Translations under genes and position numbers: made by a program
Notes under the pieces: model-generated
Told to the model about the DNA's origin: nothing
Seen by the model: only the letters and a program-made list of their open reading frames with translations
The model's database searches: none
Part shown: piece after piece, positions 25,828 through 37,619 of the stretch
Numbering within the stretch: position 1 is the stretch's first letter
Layout: each line of letters starts with the position of its first letter
Origin: Cyprinodon diabolis
Lineage: Eukaryota; Chordata; Actinopteri; Cyprinodontiformes; Cyprinodontidae
Direction of reading: 5' to 3'
Assembly: GCA_030533445.1 (NCBI GenBank)
Contig: CM060073.1
Span: forward strand, 43,102,428-43,166,427
Length of the DNA: 64,000 bases

Positions 25828-27032
25828 CACTCACCGGCCACTTTATTAGGTACACCATGCTAGTAACGGGTTGGACCCCCTTTTGTCTTCAGAACTGCCT
25901 CAATTCTTCGTGGCATAGATTCAACAAGGTGCTGGAAGCATTCCTCAGGGAGTTTGGTCCATATTGACATAATGGCATCACACAGTTGCCGCAGATTTGC
26001 CGGCTGCACGTCCATGATGCGAATCTCCCGTTCCACCACATCCCAAAGATGCTCTATTGGATTGAGATCTGGTGACTGTGGAGGCCATTTGAGTACAGTG
26101 AACTCATTGTCATGTTCAAGAAACCAGTCTGAGATGATTCCAACTTTATGACATGGCGCATTATCCTGCTGAAAGTAGCCATCAGAAGTTGGGTACATTG
26201 TGGTCATAAAGGGATGCACATGGTCAGCGACAATACTCAGGTAGGCTGTGGCGTTGGAACGATGCTTAATTGGTACCAAGGGGCCCAAAGAGTGCCAAGA
26301 AAATATTCCCCACACCATGACACCACCACCACCAGCCTGAACCGTTGATACAAGGCAGGATGGATCCATGCTTTCATGTTGTAGACGCCAAATTCTGACC
26401 CTACCATCCGAATGTCGCAGCACAAATCGAGACTCACCAGACCAGGCAATGTTTTTCCAATCTTCTATTGTCCAATTTCGATGAGCTTGTGCAAATTGTA
26501 GCCTCAGTTTCCTGTTCTTAGCTGAAAGGAGTGGCACCCGGTGTGGTCTTCTGCTGCTGTAGCCCATCTGCCTCAAAGTTCGACGTACTGTGCGTTCAGA
26601 GATGCTCTTCTGCCCACGTTGGTTGTAACGGGTGGTTATTTGAGTCATTGTTGCCCTTCTATCAGCTCGAACCAGTCTGGCCATTCTCCTCTGACCTCTG
26701 GCATCAACAAGGCATTTCCGCCCACAGAACTGCCGCTCACTGGATGTTTTTTCTTTTTCGGACCATTCTCTGTAAACCCCAGAGATAATGTGCGTGAAAA
26801 TCCCAGTAGATCAGCAGTTTCTGAAATACTCAGACCAGCCCTTCTGGCACCAACAATCATGCCACGTTCAAAGTCACTCAAATCAACTTTCTTCCCCATA
26901 CTGATGCTCGGTTTGAACTGCAGGAGATTGCCTTGACCATGTCTAAATGCCTAAATGCACTGAGTTGCCGCCATGTGATTGGCTACTTAGAAATTAAGTG
27001 TTAACAAGCAGTTGGCCAGTGGCCGGTGAGTG
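25828..27032 (-). mobile_element. Tc1-like transposon of the DD36E type, disabled copy
   Basis: The 1205-bp element is flanked by TA on both sides (25826-25827 and 27033-27034). Its outer 15 bases, CACTCACCGGCCACT, are inverted exactly at the other end (27018-27032). The transposase is on the minus strand and broken (separate entry). The copy sits at the centre of a hairpin-type repeat whose arms flank it, so it inserted into that older element. The CACCGGCCACTTTATTAGG end is typical of an abundant vertebrate Tc1-like family. Confidence 0.93.
25860..26899 (-). pseudogene. Tc1-like transposase with a frameshift and a lost catalytic Asp
   Basis: The gene starts at 26899 with MGKKVDLSDFERGMIVGARR and an HTH (LSISETADLLGFSRT). 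It shifts frame near 26789, most simply by loss of one base, and continues in the frame of the ORF that starts at MARLVRADRR (26684) and ends GGPTRY at 25860. Visible in the second part are a GGGG loop, QQDNAPCH with the second catalytic Asp, and [12 protein letters not shown] with the Glu. There are 36 residues between these two, the spacing described for the DD36E (Incomer) group. The first catalytic Asp, normally WSDES, is WSGES (codon at 26436-26438), explained by one A-to-G change. Both lesions predict no activity. Confidence 0.9.
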
Positions 27033-27033
27033 T

Positions 27034-27190
27034 AAGACTCAAACTCACTGTGGATCCAGACATTTGAATTGAGAAAGCTTCCTAGAGAGGTGGCAAAACG
27101 TCTTCAAATCTTGAAAACCAAGTCCAGTGGATTTTTTTTGAAGTTTTACGGAATGACTATGAGCTGGATGACTGAGAATCTTCATCAGCT
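27034..27190 (-). repeat. Right arm of the same hairpin-type repeat
   Basis: This is the inverse partner of 25630-25770. It begins at the base where the Tc1 element ends and reads AGACTCAAACTCACTG outward, then AAACGTCTTCAAATCTTGAA, then TTTTACGGAATGACTATGAG. It runs a little further than the left arm before homology fades. Confidence 0.85.
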
Positions 27191-27394
27191 ATTTGATATC
27201 AAGTGAAAATGCAAAATATTGCAGATATCATCGGTGACATTTCTTTATCCTCCCCTAACATATATTTATGTGTGACATTAATTTCTAAATGTCTATGTTG
27301 AAAAAAAAAAACTCAAAAAATGCTTCCTCTGCCCAATGTTTTAATTTAATTTAGATTTTTACGTATCAAGCTCATGTCAGCTGACAATAACCCA

Positions 27395-27545
27395 GTACTT
27401 AAGTAGCCATTTCACTAAGTCATTTTTTAGTCTTACTTGAGTGATTTTTCGGATGACTAGTTCCTACTTCTAATTCAGTAAAGTAATATTAAAATGTTAA
27501 AGTAGTGCTATTCTTGCTTAGTAACACTTCTGGGTACTCTACCAA
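27395..27545 (+). repeat. Copy of an AAGTA/TTGAGTAA-rich interspersed repeat (right)
   Basis: The segment shares AGTAAAGTAATATT, GTTAAAGTAGTGCT, TTAGTAACACTTCTGG and GTACTCTACCAACCTCTG with 25445-25625, in direct orientation. Homology is diverged but continuous over roughly 80 bases. Confidence 0.65.
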
Positions 27546-27597
27546 CCTCTGTATTTCAAATGACACAAAGCCATTAGGGCCAATAAAAAGGCTTAAA

Positions 27598-27812
27598 TCG
27601 GAGGCAACCGGACATGACTCTGTTTTTCTTAAGATGATTTGGCTCCTATCCAGGAGCCTTTGTCAGTTCTGCCGGCACAAACTAGAGCCTCTAGTGTAGC
27701 TGACAATGCATGCTCTGGCTCTAGTGTAACTCAGCAGAATTGACAAAGACTCTTGGATCGGTGTCGAAACTTCTTCAGAAAAACTGAGTGAAAGTGCGGT
27801 TGCCTCTGATCC
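27598..27812. repeat. Second hairpin-type repeat with both arms present
   Basis: The left arm (27598-27697, starting TCGGAGGCAACCGGACATG) is inverted at 27720-27812 (ending GCGGTTGCCTCTGA). Both carry the AGGAGCCTTTGTCAGTTCTG or AGACTCTTGGATC-type core and meet at a short spacer with paired CTCTAGTGTA motifs. The layout is the same as the 25630/27034 element, without an insertion in the middle. Confidence 0.8.
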
Positions 27813-27849
27813 AGGTGTGTTTTGTAGTTTCCATGACATGGATGACTAT

Positions 27850-28070
27850 GAATTTACACAGGAATGCAAATAGGGCTAACAGCAAACAAGCTGATAAGGT
27901 GCTCTGGTCAAATGAGACAAAGGTGTAACTTTTTGGATCGCCCAAAAATCCTATGTGTGGCAGAAACCTAAAGATGTAACATTACCCTGAGGATATATAG
28001 ATCACACAGTAAAACATGGTGGAGTCAGGATAATGGTTCTCTAAAGCTGTTGATGCGGAACAATTTCACC
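27850..28070 (+). mobile_element. Decayed Tc1-like transposase fragment
   Basis: The + strand reads KVLWSNETKV, stop, LFGSPKNPMCGRNLKM, stop, and a trace of HGG-SG. This matches the VLWSDETKVELFG...VWRKP...HGGGSIMLWG region of Tc1 transposases. There are several stops, no second Asp and no Glu. Only the fragment survives. Confidence 0.65.
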
Positions 28071-28079
28071 ACTTTCCCT

Positions 28080-29720
28080 GCAGTATATCCCATACCCGAT
28101 CTAACCTGACAAAATAGTGTGAATAGTAATTCTTTATCCGGATGTGTATGGCTTGTAGATACTCACCTCAAAGATTTGCGGCTGTAATCACAATTTTTAA
28201 GTCACTTTAACTTACCTCGCAAAAGGCCCTTTAGATGGCATGTGCCTTATTATATGAGAAAACTTGGAGTTCAGATCACATTCTTTTTCTAATTATGTGC
28301 ACAATCTAGGTTTTTAGTAAGTTTACTTGGCAGCAGATGGCTCTTGATTGTGGAATTCAGGAAAGTCAGCTCTTTTCTTTGAACTTTCAAGTTGCAGGTG
28401 TCTGCACAGGAGCAGGACCTTCTTAAACCAGTCACCTCACCATGGGAATATTCCTCTCAGAAATTAATGGTTGCCCTTGTAGAGCCGACCACCTCAGCAT
28501 AGAGTCCCAAGGGAGGAAACACAGCAAATGTCACACCTTTCCAAGTCATGCCTCTTAATGGTACCACTCTGACATTGTGGTGTGTTCCATAAAGAATTTA
28601 CCCACTTAGTCAACTAAAACCCCATGTACCAATTTGACACCTTGCACCATCAGTATTGTTGGTAAGATATATGGTTGATAGTGAAATTAATCTTTAGTAA
28701 TATAGGTTACAGGTCAGAAAATGCCAGATGTCCATGCACAGCTTGTAGAAAAGCCATGCACAAAACCACTTATTGTGTCAGTGGTGAAACAAAAGGACAA
28801 ACAATATTGCTCCAAGCTCAGGTAAGTCCATATTAGACACACTTCTCAGAGCACGACGAGTATGAAAGAGGGGGACAACATCTTGGATCATCTATCTTCC
28901 TTAAAAGCTGAAGCCGTGACAAAGTGGATGGCGAAATTATGATAAATGATAAGAAAAATTTAGTCAATACCTAGAATTCTTTTTTTTTGTTCACTGCTGT
29001 GCTTTTATCCTCAAATTGTTAAAACAGAAAGACGCACATTCATTAAAATTGCACTTTGATGGCCATATTGGGATTAAATTGAGATGAACATTGCAAATGT
29101 TAATATCAATGTCTCCATTTAGTAGCAGGGCTGTCAAGATGTCTTTTCATGCATTTATATCTTATTTACGGGGTGCAGAAAGCATGCATGGGTAAAAACA
29201 ATACAGGTTGTTGTGGGCTGTGGTGTCTGCAAAGGTCCCAAACTCTAAAATCATTGACTATATAATTTGTAATGCAACTATAGATTGACACTTTCTGTTG
29301 CAAATACTTAACCTCATCCTTAGCAGTGAAGACAGATTTCCAAGCTGTTTATTTATATTCAGCAGTAGTTTTGTTTGTGAATCTCTCTGCAATGCCTCCT
29401 CCTGTTTCCTTTGAACAAGAAAAAGAACCCAACCAATTTTTTTTTTTTTTTTTAGAAAAAGCAAACAATCTAAAATCGGTGAAGAATATTTTATGCATTA
29501 AAAATCTCTACATTTTACCATTTTTCTCTTGTCCATATATGTATGTGTCCAGTGCCAAAAAACTAGGAACGTTGCCCTTTGCATTTCAAAATACAAATAC
29601 TTAAGGAACAAGATTCTATTTTGAGTAGAATGATTGGTGTCTTGTTTTTTCATTTAAGTATTCTAAAGCAAGCAGTAATAAATGCTGTGCAGATTTCTTA
29701 AAACAATCATAAAGGTTCTG
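28080..29720. other. Noncoding, nothing recognised
   Basis: No exon, named repeat or RNA gene is visible between the Tc1 fragment and the SINE. Confidence 0.4.
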
Positions 29721-29721
29721 T

Positions 29722-29835
29722 AATAATAATAACTGAACTTTATTGATCACACATTGGAGAAATGTATCTTTGCATTTAACCCATCCCGAGCACAAGCACT
29801 CTGCTCTAACCCACTAGGCCAACACTCCCCAACTG
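29722..29835 (-). mobile_element. tRNA-derived SINE fragment, inverse orientation
   Basis: On the minus strand it starts GTTGGCCTAGTGGGTTAGAG (A box) and ends GTGATCAATAAAGTTCAG followed by TTATTATTATT. It is the same kind of element as 54686-54910 with most of the middle deleted. Confidence 0.6.
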
Positions 29836-29839
29836 TAAG

Positions 29840-31030
29840 GTTTGTGTTTAGAATTTAGTCCGTTTACAATTACTGATTGTCCTGCAGTGAAGAACCATAA
29901 ATTCTGACTGTAAAACACAGGCATACCAGAGAGACCTCTTCCTACCAATCTAGGCATATAAACATGCCTGTTTGAGGTAAAACTGAGAGATAGCTTTCTT
30001 TTCAAACCATCTTCTGACAAAGTGGGTCCCTCGGTAAAGATCATTTCAAAATTGGTTAGTTATTTTGATGAAAACATTCTGTTTTTATGAGAAATTCAGA
30101 CATTAATTCATTCTGGGGTCCTCTAAGAGCTAACCCTCTTAAACCTATGCAGTCTCAGGGTGATCTTGGAAGTTAGCGCTTCAATCTGGGAGTCACATCA
30201 CACTTAAGTTCTTCTTTCTCAGAAAAAACTCAGATTTGCCAGTTGTTCACAAATCATTTTTTTTCCATCTTATGTGCATAAACACTTTGTGACTCGAACT
30301 ATCAAATAGTATGTAGTAACAAATAGCACATTTTCTAGTGAGTGGATTTTCAAAGCACAGTCATGCACATATTCACACAATAATATGTGGCTCTACAATG
30401 TAACCTCCAAATTCCACATACTTCACCTATGCTTAACTTATATACACTGACGTCTGCACTACAGAGCAATTACAATTTTATATTGATTAATGAGAAGGGT
30501 TCTGCATTCTCCTTAACTCTCCGTAACCATTGACCAGCTCTGTCCTTCATCGTCAAAATATGGAACAACAAAAATTTAGTTTTCTACTTGGTTCCGCCTA
30601 GATCTCGCCCGGATGGGATTGCCACTGATGTTATCTGCAACTGGCTTGAAAGGGACAGAAGCAGAGGACATGCAAAACAGAAGCAAGGCACCATCAGGGC
30701 CTCAAACTGACATCAGCCGCAAATTCAAATGACGCGATAAGTGAGATGGACAGAGCTGGGTTTTAACTGGCAATCTTATAGTTGATTGACAAACTACTGC
30801 AATTTAGGACACTACAAATCAAGTAATTGCCCCTATCTTAGAGACATACAATTATAGATGTGATGCATTTAACACACTTTAAATTTGTGAGTGTTTGCTT
30901 TTAAACCTATCCCACCTGAATTGTGTGTCCCTTGGGGCCCTAAGGCAGGCAAGAATACCTAAACAGTCACAAAATATCCTTATACCTGAGGCTGGTTTAT
31001 GTAAGTATACCATCACTGGTGAGTAAATAC
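29840..31030. other. Noncoding, nothing recognised
   Basis: Mixed-composition sequence without coding or repeat signals I can name. Confidence 0.4.
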
Positions 31031-31034
31031 AAGA

Positions 31035-31260
31035 GAAATTGTCCTAGGGCAGTAGCTTTCAAACTTGTTCATCAGGCCCTACTTTCCTACACTTTTCTGG
31101 TATTTCCCTGCCTCCACACACCTGACTTAAAGAAATGGATGATTAGCAGGCCCCTGCAGGCTGCTGAGGAGGAACTGCAATCTTTTGATGCAGATGTGCT
31201 GGAGCAGGGACGCATTCAAAACATGCAGCACAGTGGGTCCTGAGGAGCGAGTTCAAAAAC
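31035..31260 (+). repeat. Common fish interspersed repeat (ACACACCTGAC...GCAGGGACGC type)
   Basis: CCTCCACACACCTGACTTAA, GATTAGCAGGCCCCTGCAGG, GTGCTGGAGCAGGGACGCAT and ACATGCAGCACAGTGGGTCC follow the consensus of an abundant noncoding repeat with partly self-complementary halves. An inverse copy is at 38400-38525. Confidence 0.65.
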
Positions 31261-31264
31261 CCAT

Positions 31265-33330
31265 GTCTTTGAGGACTTCCAAATAGGAAAGACCTATTTT
31301 TTGCTTCTCTGGTTTTGAATGTATGTGATTATATATTATTATTCATATGTTTGTTATGGCTTAAAGCACTTTTTTATGTAATAAAAATTAATAAAGAAAA
31401 TAGAATTCTACTGACTTCATTTGTGAATATATAATTGGGCTTGCAGGTATTTATTTTCATATGAGGTTTAATTTGTGGAAATTTTGCCACTTATTTCAGA
31501 ACCTGTTATAGTGAGAAACATGGATAGTTTTAGTTGAAATAAATACATTTTCAGAACCTTATTTTTCTTTTTTTTAAACAACGTTATTTTCGTATTACCA
31601 CTAGAGTGTTTTTGTTATGAAATATAAGCTTGAGCATTAATGCCAGCTGGCAAAAGCAACCTACGCTCTTGTTTTTCTGCAGAAGACAGTTGTGTCATTG
31701 CAACACTGTCGACACTTAGTCTGTGTTAGCATTGTTCTTTTTTATAGACTCCTCAACCCTGTTTGTGACTGCAACCATCACAGTCCAGAAAACTTAAAGT
31801 TTTCTTTCACTATCTTTCCTCAGCTCACCAGTCTTCTTCTGTCAATTGTTTTAATCAGTTTAAAAAAAAACAACAACATTGGAGTGCAATGCAGTGGGGC
31901 AATTAGTGTGTTCTTTTTCAACCACTATTTAACATAAAGGAATCTGGCTTCATTGAAACTAACTGGCAGCAGTTTAATAGGGATTTCATCTTTAAATGCA
32001 GCACTATCTTCTCACCATAAAAACTTGTTAGAATCCAACTTTTATTTTTATATATATATTATATATTATTTAAAAAAAACAACAACAAATATTCAGTGTG
32101 GAAAAAAACTTCAAAGTAAAAAAAAAGGTATCTTCAATTAAATCAAAGCTGATATAATTGTAGTTCCGCTAATGAACACTATACATCAAATGTAAATAAA
32201 GCATCTCTGTAATTTACATTTTATTTTTCAAAATTGGTTGGAGGCTTTAGAACTTATAACTGTTTATCCAAATATTTTTTTCTGAGGTACAAGTATGATC
32301 TGACACAAATGATGAGAGGATAATAACTAAATAAGGATTCATGCATTTTGAGCTTATTTAGTATTCTCTCTCGGGGTGTCATTAAAGGCAAAGAGTGCTT
32401 TGGCTGTAAAAACAAAATATAGCATACCATTCAAAAAAATTTCCTGATAAGTTATTTTGAAAAAAAAGTTGAAATAAAATAGAACACACAGATAGGAAAG
32501 CATCTTTAAAGACATCTTCACCAGAGATTTCTGTTCTGAAATATGTACATTCACGGTACACTGCAATAAAAAGTTAATGATTGATAGAGCAGTAAAAGAA
32601 AAGGGTAAATAATTGGGGTGTTTTGTTTTATATAATCTGGCAGCATTTTTCAGAAAGAACCTCTGTGTATGTGACAAGCTGACAATAGTGGAAAGTACTC
32701 TTCATTGCATCGTCCTCCTAGGAATTCATGTTTCAGTGACCAAGGCTCCGGTAGCTCCATGTTGCTTATTTGCAGGGAGACCTAATCTTAACTTGCAATA
32801 CATTGAGATGTGTGTCACTATGGGCATCCATGGGGAATCCAGAGATGCTTGATGGGAAGAAAAATGAAGTACCATGTACCACAATGATGCATTTTCTAAC
32901 TGGCTTAAAAAAACCAACAAGTAACCTTTAGGTTTCTCATAATTTTAACGACTGCTTTTTCGTCATTGGCATTCAGCTGTTGAATGCGGTTGTTGGGAAT
33001 CTAAAAAATAACTGCTAACTTTGAGATATTGTGCCTAATAAACATCAGATAAAGTTTTGAGTGGGAATGATTAGATGAGGTAATAATGTACTGCAGGATC
33101 ATATAAGGCAGGATACCTCATTGCAAACTGATTCTTGGAAGCTTTTTAATCACAAAGCTATTGGAAAACCACTAAAGCAACAAGTAGCTGTCTGAACACA
33201 GTGAGGATGTTTCGGAGCTTTAAAACACAATGTGAGAAAACCCACAGGAAGAAGGACACAGACATGAGTAAAGGACAGGAGGATGAAATTGGCCAAAAAC
33301 TGCTTGCAGACCCAAAAGCGAACACTGTTG
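31265..33330. other. Noncoding, AT-rich
   Basis: Poly-A and poly-T tracts and no recognisable features. Short frames have no similarity I know. Confidence 0.4.
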
Positions 33331-33339
33331 TAGAAGTTA

Positions 33340-33560
33340 CTATTTATCTCATGCCAGCCAAGTTGGCACGCACATCTGGCGGTGGGTACTTAGTGCAATT
33401 ATTTATGATTTCCTCCAAGATTTAAAAGCTCTTCGCCCGGCCTTGTAATGCAGTAACTGATTGCACTGCTAATGTAATTAAGGGGAGATTATGATGTCCA
33501 CGTGGCACACCAGATGGTGGCATTCACAGCAATGGGGGAAGGCACAACTGGCACACCACT
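33340..33560. promoter_or_regulatory. Candidate conserved noncoding element
   Basis: GTGCAATTATTTATGATTTC, AGATTTAAAAGC and GCTAATGTAATTAAGGGGAG lie in complex sequence. The adjacent 33620-33700 is GT-rich simple repeat. Confidence 0.3.
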
Positions 33561-34189
33561 GCACAAGGGCAGTGAGGCGCAGTCAGTCGGAGCAGTCCAG
33601 ACTCCCCACCAGACGGAGGAAAGTATATGTGTGTATGTGTGTGTGAGTGGTGAGGTCCATTCACACAGATGCATGTGTGTATGTGAGCATACATTTGACG
33701 ATAAGTTGTGTGGGAAGGTGCAAGCTCATACAAAACTCTACCAAAAAGGGTAGATATATACCATCATGACAATAGATTTCATAATACTTTGGTTAATTTA
33801 GTTTAATTTTACAGTACAAAAACTGAAACTTATACTGTGTATTATAAAGGCTCATTAGACATCCAGATGGATGTGCTTCCAGTATTCATTTCTATTAATG
33901 TTAATGGCTTACAGTTTTTTTTATCATTATTAAAAAGATATAGCTATATAAAGAGAGAGAAAAAGCTTTATCCAAGCATAATAAATAAATGTTAAGAGGA
34001 CTTTTAGAATTTTATGTGTAAAGCCAAACCTGAAACAGAAAATGCCAAAAGTGTTTTATTAAAAGTAAGGGAAAAGTACTAGATAGTTGCTCTGTGGTAC
34101 AAAGAGTACCAATGGTAATTTGGTAAATTATTTCTCCTCTTCATTTGCTTCACTCTCCTTTTTGTGGGCATAAAGTTTCATCTGGCCTG

Positions 34190-34890
34190 TTTCATTTCAG
34201 CTGTGACATAATTGTGGAGGAAGTATCAGCTGGGCTGCTGCCATCAACACCTTCAGTTATAGATGATAGAGTTGGGTCTGTTTTTCAGTGCTTGGTCCTG
34301 TTTCTTTAATAGACATAGTGACGGGCTGAGTTTTCACAATGACTAACTTTATGTGCTCTTTTCCAAGCCTTTTGGTAGTAAAACTGGTTTAGAGGTCATC
34401 TACTTTGCGGTTTCTTTCCGTCTGTCCTCTGGAACTACTTTACATTACCCTCTCTAACATACAAAGTATTTATGAATCAGTGCTGGTGTGTTCCTGTTGT
34501 GTTTCTGCTTCTGTCTTCTCTAACCCCTAGTTTGCCTCAGCAGAAAGAAGCTCACATTGAGTCTTGTTCTGGTGTGGGTTTCTTCCTGTTAAAATTGAGT
34601 TTTTCCTGTCCATGTCACTGCATGCGCTTGGTGTGAGGGATTTCTTTGGAGTGAATAACCCAATGTATTTAAATATCTACTGTCACTATATGCTAATGCA
34701 GAAGAAGTTTTGCAAAGTCAACAACTCAATCTAATCAGCTAAGTTTCCTTTAATGTAAACTTTAAATCGGTCTACATGACCGAGGTTTGTGAATAGGTGA
34801 ACGACTGAATGTACTGTAGCGTAAAGTGCTTTGGTCAAGTCCTCTAACTTGAAAAAGCTCTATATAAGTTCAGACCATTTACCATTTAGT
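34190..34890 (+). repeat. Interspersed repeat copy A (GGTTTCTTCCTGTTAAAA type)
   Basis: The segment shares an ordered series of motifs with 37620-38295: AGCTGGGCTGCTGCC, AGAGTTGGGTCTG, AATGACTAACTTTATGTGCT, GGGTTTCTTCCTGTTAAAAT, a cytosine-rich block and TGTGAGGGATT. It ends near AAAGCTCTATATAAGTTCAG. Such sequence is very abundant in percomorph genomes, probably as the 3' part of a retroelement. Confidence 0.6.
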
Positions 34891-34899
34891 GTTAGGGCT

Positions 34900-37615
34900 C
34901 GGTAACCGTAATACCTGCTGTATGACACATTGTACCATGGGGCTAAGAAATTATAAATCAAGTTCCTGACCTAAATCCCCTTTGGAAATTCTAAGAGTGT
35001 TGCTAAAAAGTTTCAAGTGCTTATACAATAGCGCCTTCACCTACTTTTTAAATGCTATTTCTGTACCAAAAACAATTCTCAATACAAAATACAATGCATA
35101 CATTTCAAAAATGTTTTGTTTCATTTAAATAATTTGACCCAAAATAAACCATTGAAACATATTATTTTATGCATACCACATAGGAGTTTTGCTTTTTTGT
35201 TGTTTTTTAATTGGAAAATATAACTTTTTGATTTTCTAAATGACCAGAACCCTAAATGGAATCAGCCTCAATAGACAGTTTGTGTCCACACACAAGAAAT
35301 ATGACTTTTGTTTTTATTAAGAATAAAAGATGAAAACAAGGAAAATATAAGGTCCATAAGGTGAGCATTGGTTAGGTTTAGGGCAAGGGTGATCGGTAAA
35401 GTTGTAGAAAATCATGGAAGTCAATGCAAAGGCCCAGCAAATATAAAGAGACAAGTTTGTGTATGTGTGCACATCTTTTTAATTGAAATAAAAAAGTGTT
35501 GGCAGTAAACGGACTGTCCAGGTTGTGAGGTGACCATTGTCTTCAACCAAGAAACCTGAAGCCTGGGGAAATAAACTTAGATTAGAGAAGACAGCCTAAT
35601 CCATTAAATGCAAAAGCTCAAAATAGCACAGCAGAATTTAGATAAAACATTTGGTTTTCTTTAAGTATTGAATTTTATGCTTAAGAGACAAATTATAAAT
35701 GTTTTTAGTGTCCCATTTGTTGAATTAGAAAATAAACATCTTAGTTCAGACATTAGAAAACTCTTAGAGTCTTGGTGATGAAAACAGATGGTGTGAATGT
35801 AAAATGAAATCACATTTCGACGATCCATCATGTTTCAGAGGATTTTCCCAGCTGGAGCGACAATGAGACCAGACCAAACTGACCTTTAATTAGACAGAAG
35901 CATGACATTATAGAGCCTTGCAATGCTGTATTCTTTGGGGGGCACTAAGGGTAGGCTTTTTAAAGCTGGTTATTATAAGCCATTCAGGAGACACAGGGAT
36001 TTGGATTTTCTGTGTGTAGACAGAGAAAAGTGAGAAGAACAGGAGGGGGGTGCGGGTTTGGTATAAAATGAGACCTGCAGATTTTTACATAGCCCATAAT
36101 GGGTTCATGTGGGTGACATTGGGGCTGTGTAGATTTCCCAAGTTGAGATAGAGATAATATTACTCTTGGGGTAGCAGCAGAGAAACTTCCATCTTCAGTC
36201 TTTACACTGGTGTCAGCAAATTACAGATTGCAATAAATGACCTTTAGACACTGAAAATGGACCTTTCTTTTTTTTTTCATCATTTATATGTGAATATATT
36301 TGGAAAAGGTAGAATTTTGGGTCACAGTACTTGCCTGGAACGTAGGACTAATGGAACGTTTTGAGCAGGACAGGATATTCTAGTGTTAAGAAGGGTCAGA
36401 ATTTACTGAAATATGCTGTTATTAAACAGAAGTTAAAAATGTGTCTGGTGAATCTTTTTCAAAATACCAACCCTAACACCCGCCCCTCCTGCTATCAGGA
36501 CCCCAGCTGAAATCTGCCACAGCCATCATTCATCTTACCCTACAATCCTCAGCGTGCGATATGGCGCCCGTTAAAAACACTGTAAAAGCTGATGATTTTC
36601 ACAGTTAGCATGTGTTGCTGATAACTCCACTCTCAATGAGCGTTTCATCACTTCTTCCATAATTAGACCATTACTCTGGCAGGAGCACCTCTTCTCAGTC
36701 AGAGTAAGCGAGCGTCTGTGTTGTATTTTTTTATTCTTTTCAGCACACACCTTTTATCTCTTTTGCTCTCAACAGCGCCTGTTTCGTTGTGTCATCAACA
36801 CCTTGATGAGGTAGCATGTGTTGGTAGGATTATGTGTGTGCGAGGTGGGGATGAGGGCGGGGGGTGATGACATTGGGTGCAAATGCAGACGAGGAAGTGA
36901 GATTATTGAAGAAGTAATTCTTTACGCAGATCCTTTTCATGTTTGCCATAGAACGTAGCATCAGTGATGATAAGCAGCCCTAAGCTGCTGTACAGTATGT
37001 GAAAACAGAGTATGGTAGCAGGGTGCTATCATTATAAATGTTTTCCTGCCATTCATTTATATGCCCAGATACTATCCCCGGCTTAATTAGTCTGACTTAA
37101 AGCAGATGTGCCTGCATTTTATAACTCCTGTTTCACATATGAGAATGTGTAATCAAACAAAAGAAGCTTAAACTTTGTGATTTTACCTCTTACATAAAAA
37201 TCAGTTCTTTGATTCAAACTATGAGGTTGATGCTTCTTTCAGGTTGTCTAAAAATTCAAAACGTACAACTAGAAATCATGGCACCCTCAATCTGAGTTTG
37301 TTCAAGTTGCATGACATTTAGTGTTGCTTGCTAATTGTTGTGGTGGAAACTACTATTAACCATGTTTTTCAAACACTGAAATAACAATTTTAATAAATAT
37401 TGCTTTAATCAATGAGGCAAACCCCCTTTTTACTCTAAGACTAGACTTAAAACATTCCTTTTTAAAAAACCATATTGTTAGAATGGCACAGGTTATCGTG
37501 ATCAATCTTTATAGTTACGCTTCTAGAGACTTATGCTGCTGGAGGACATGGGGACCACTTTCTGCTTCGTTCTTTGTCTATTTTTCAATTCTGCATTATT
37601 TGTTAGTTGAACCCC
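34900..37615. other. Noncoding; conserved-element candidate at 36500-36720
   Basis: No exon is seen. At 36500-36720 the sequence is complex, with CAGCGTGCGATATGGCGCCC, AAGCTGATGATTTTCACAG and CCATAATTAGACCATTACTC, and may be regulatory. Confidence 0.3.
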
Positions 37616-37619
37616 TAAC

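Noticed and set aside
33489..33753. Overlapping frames on both strands near a GT-rich repeat
   Set aside because: Their length comes from the GT/CA simple repeat; there is no domain or splice support.
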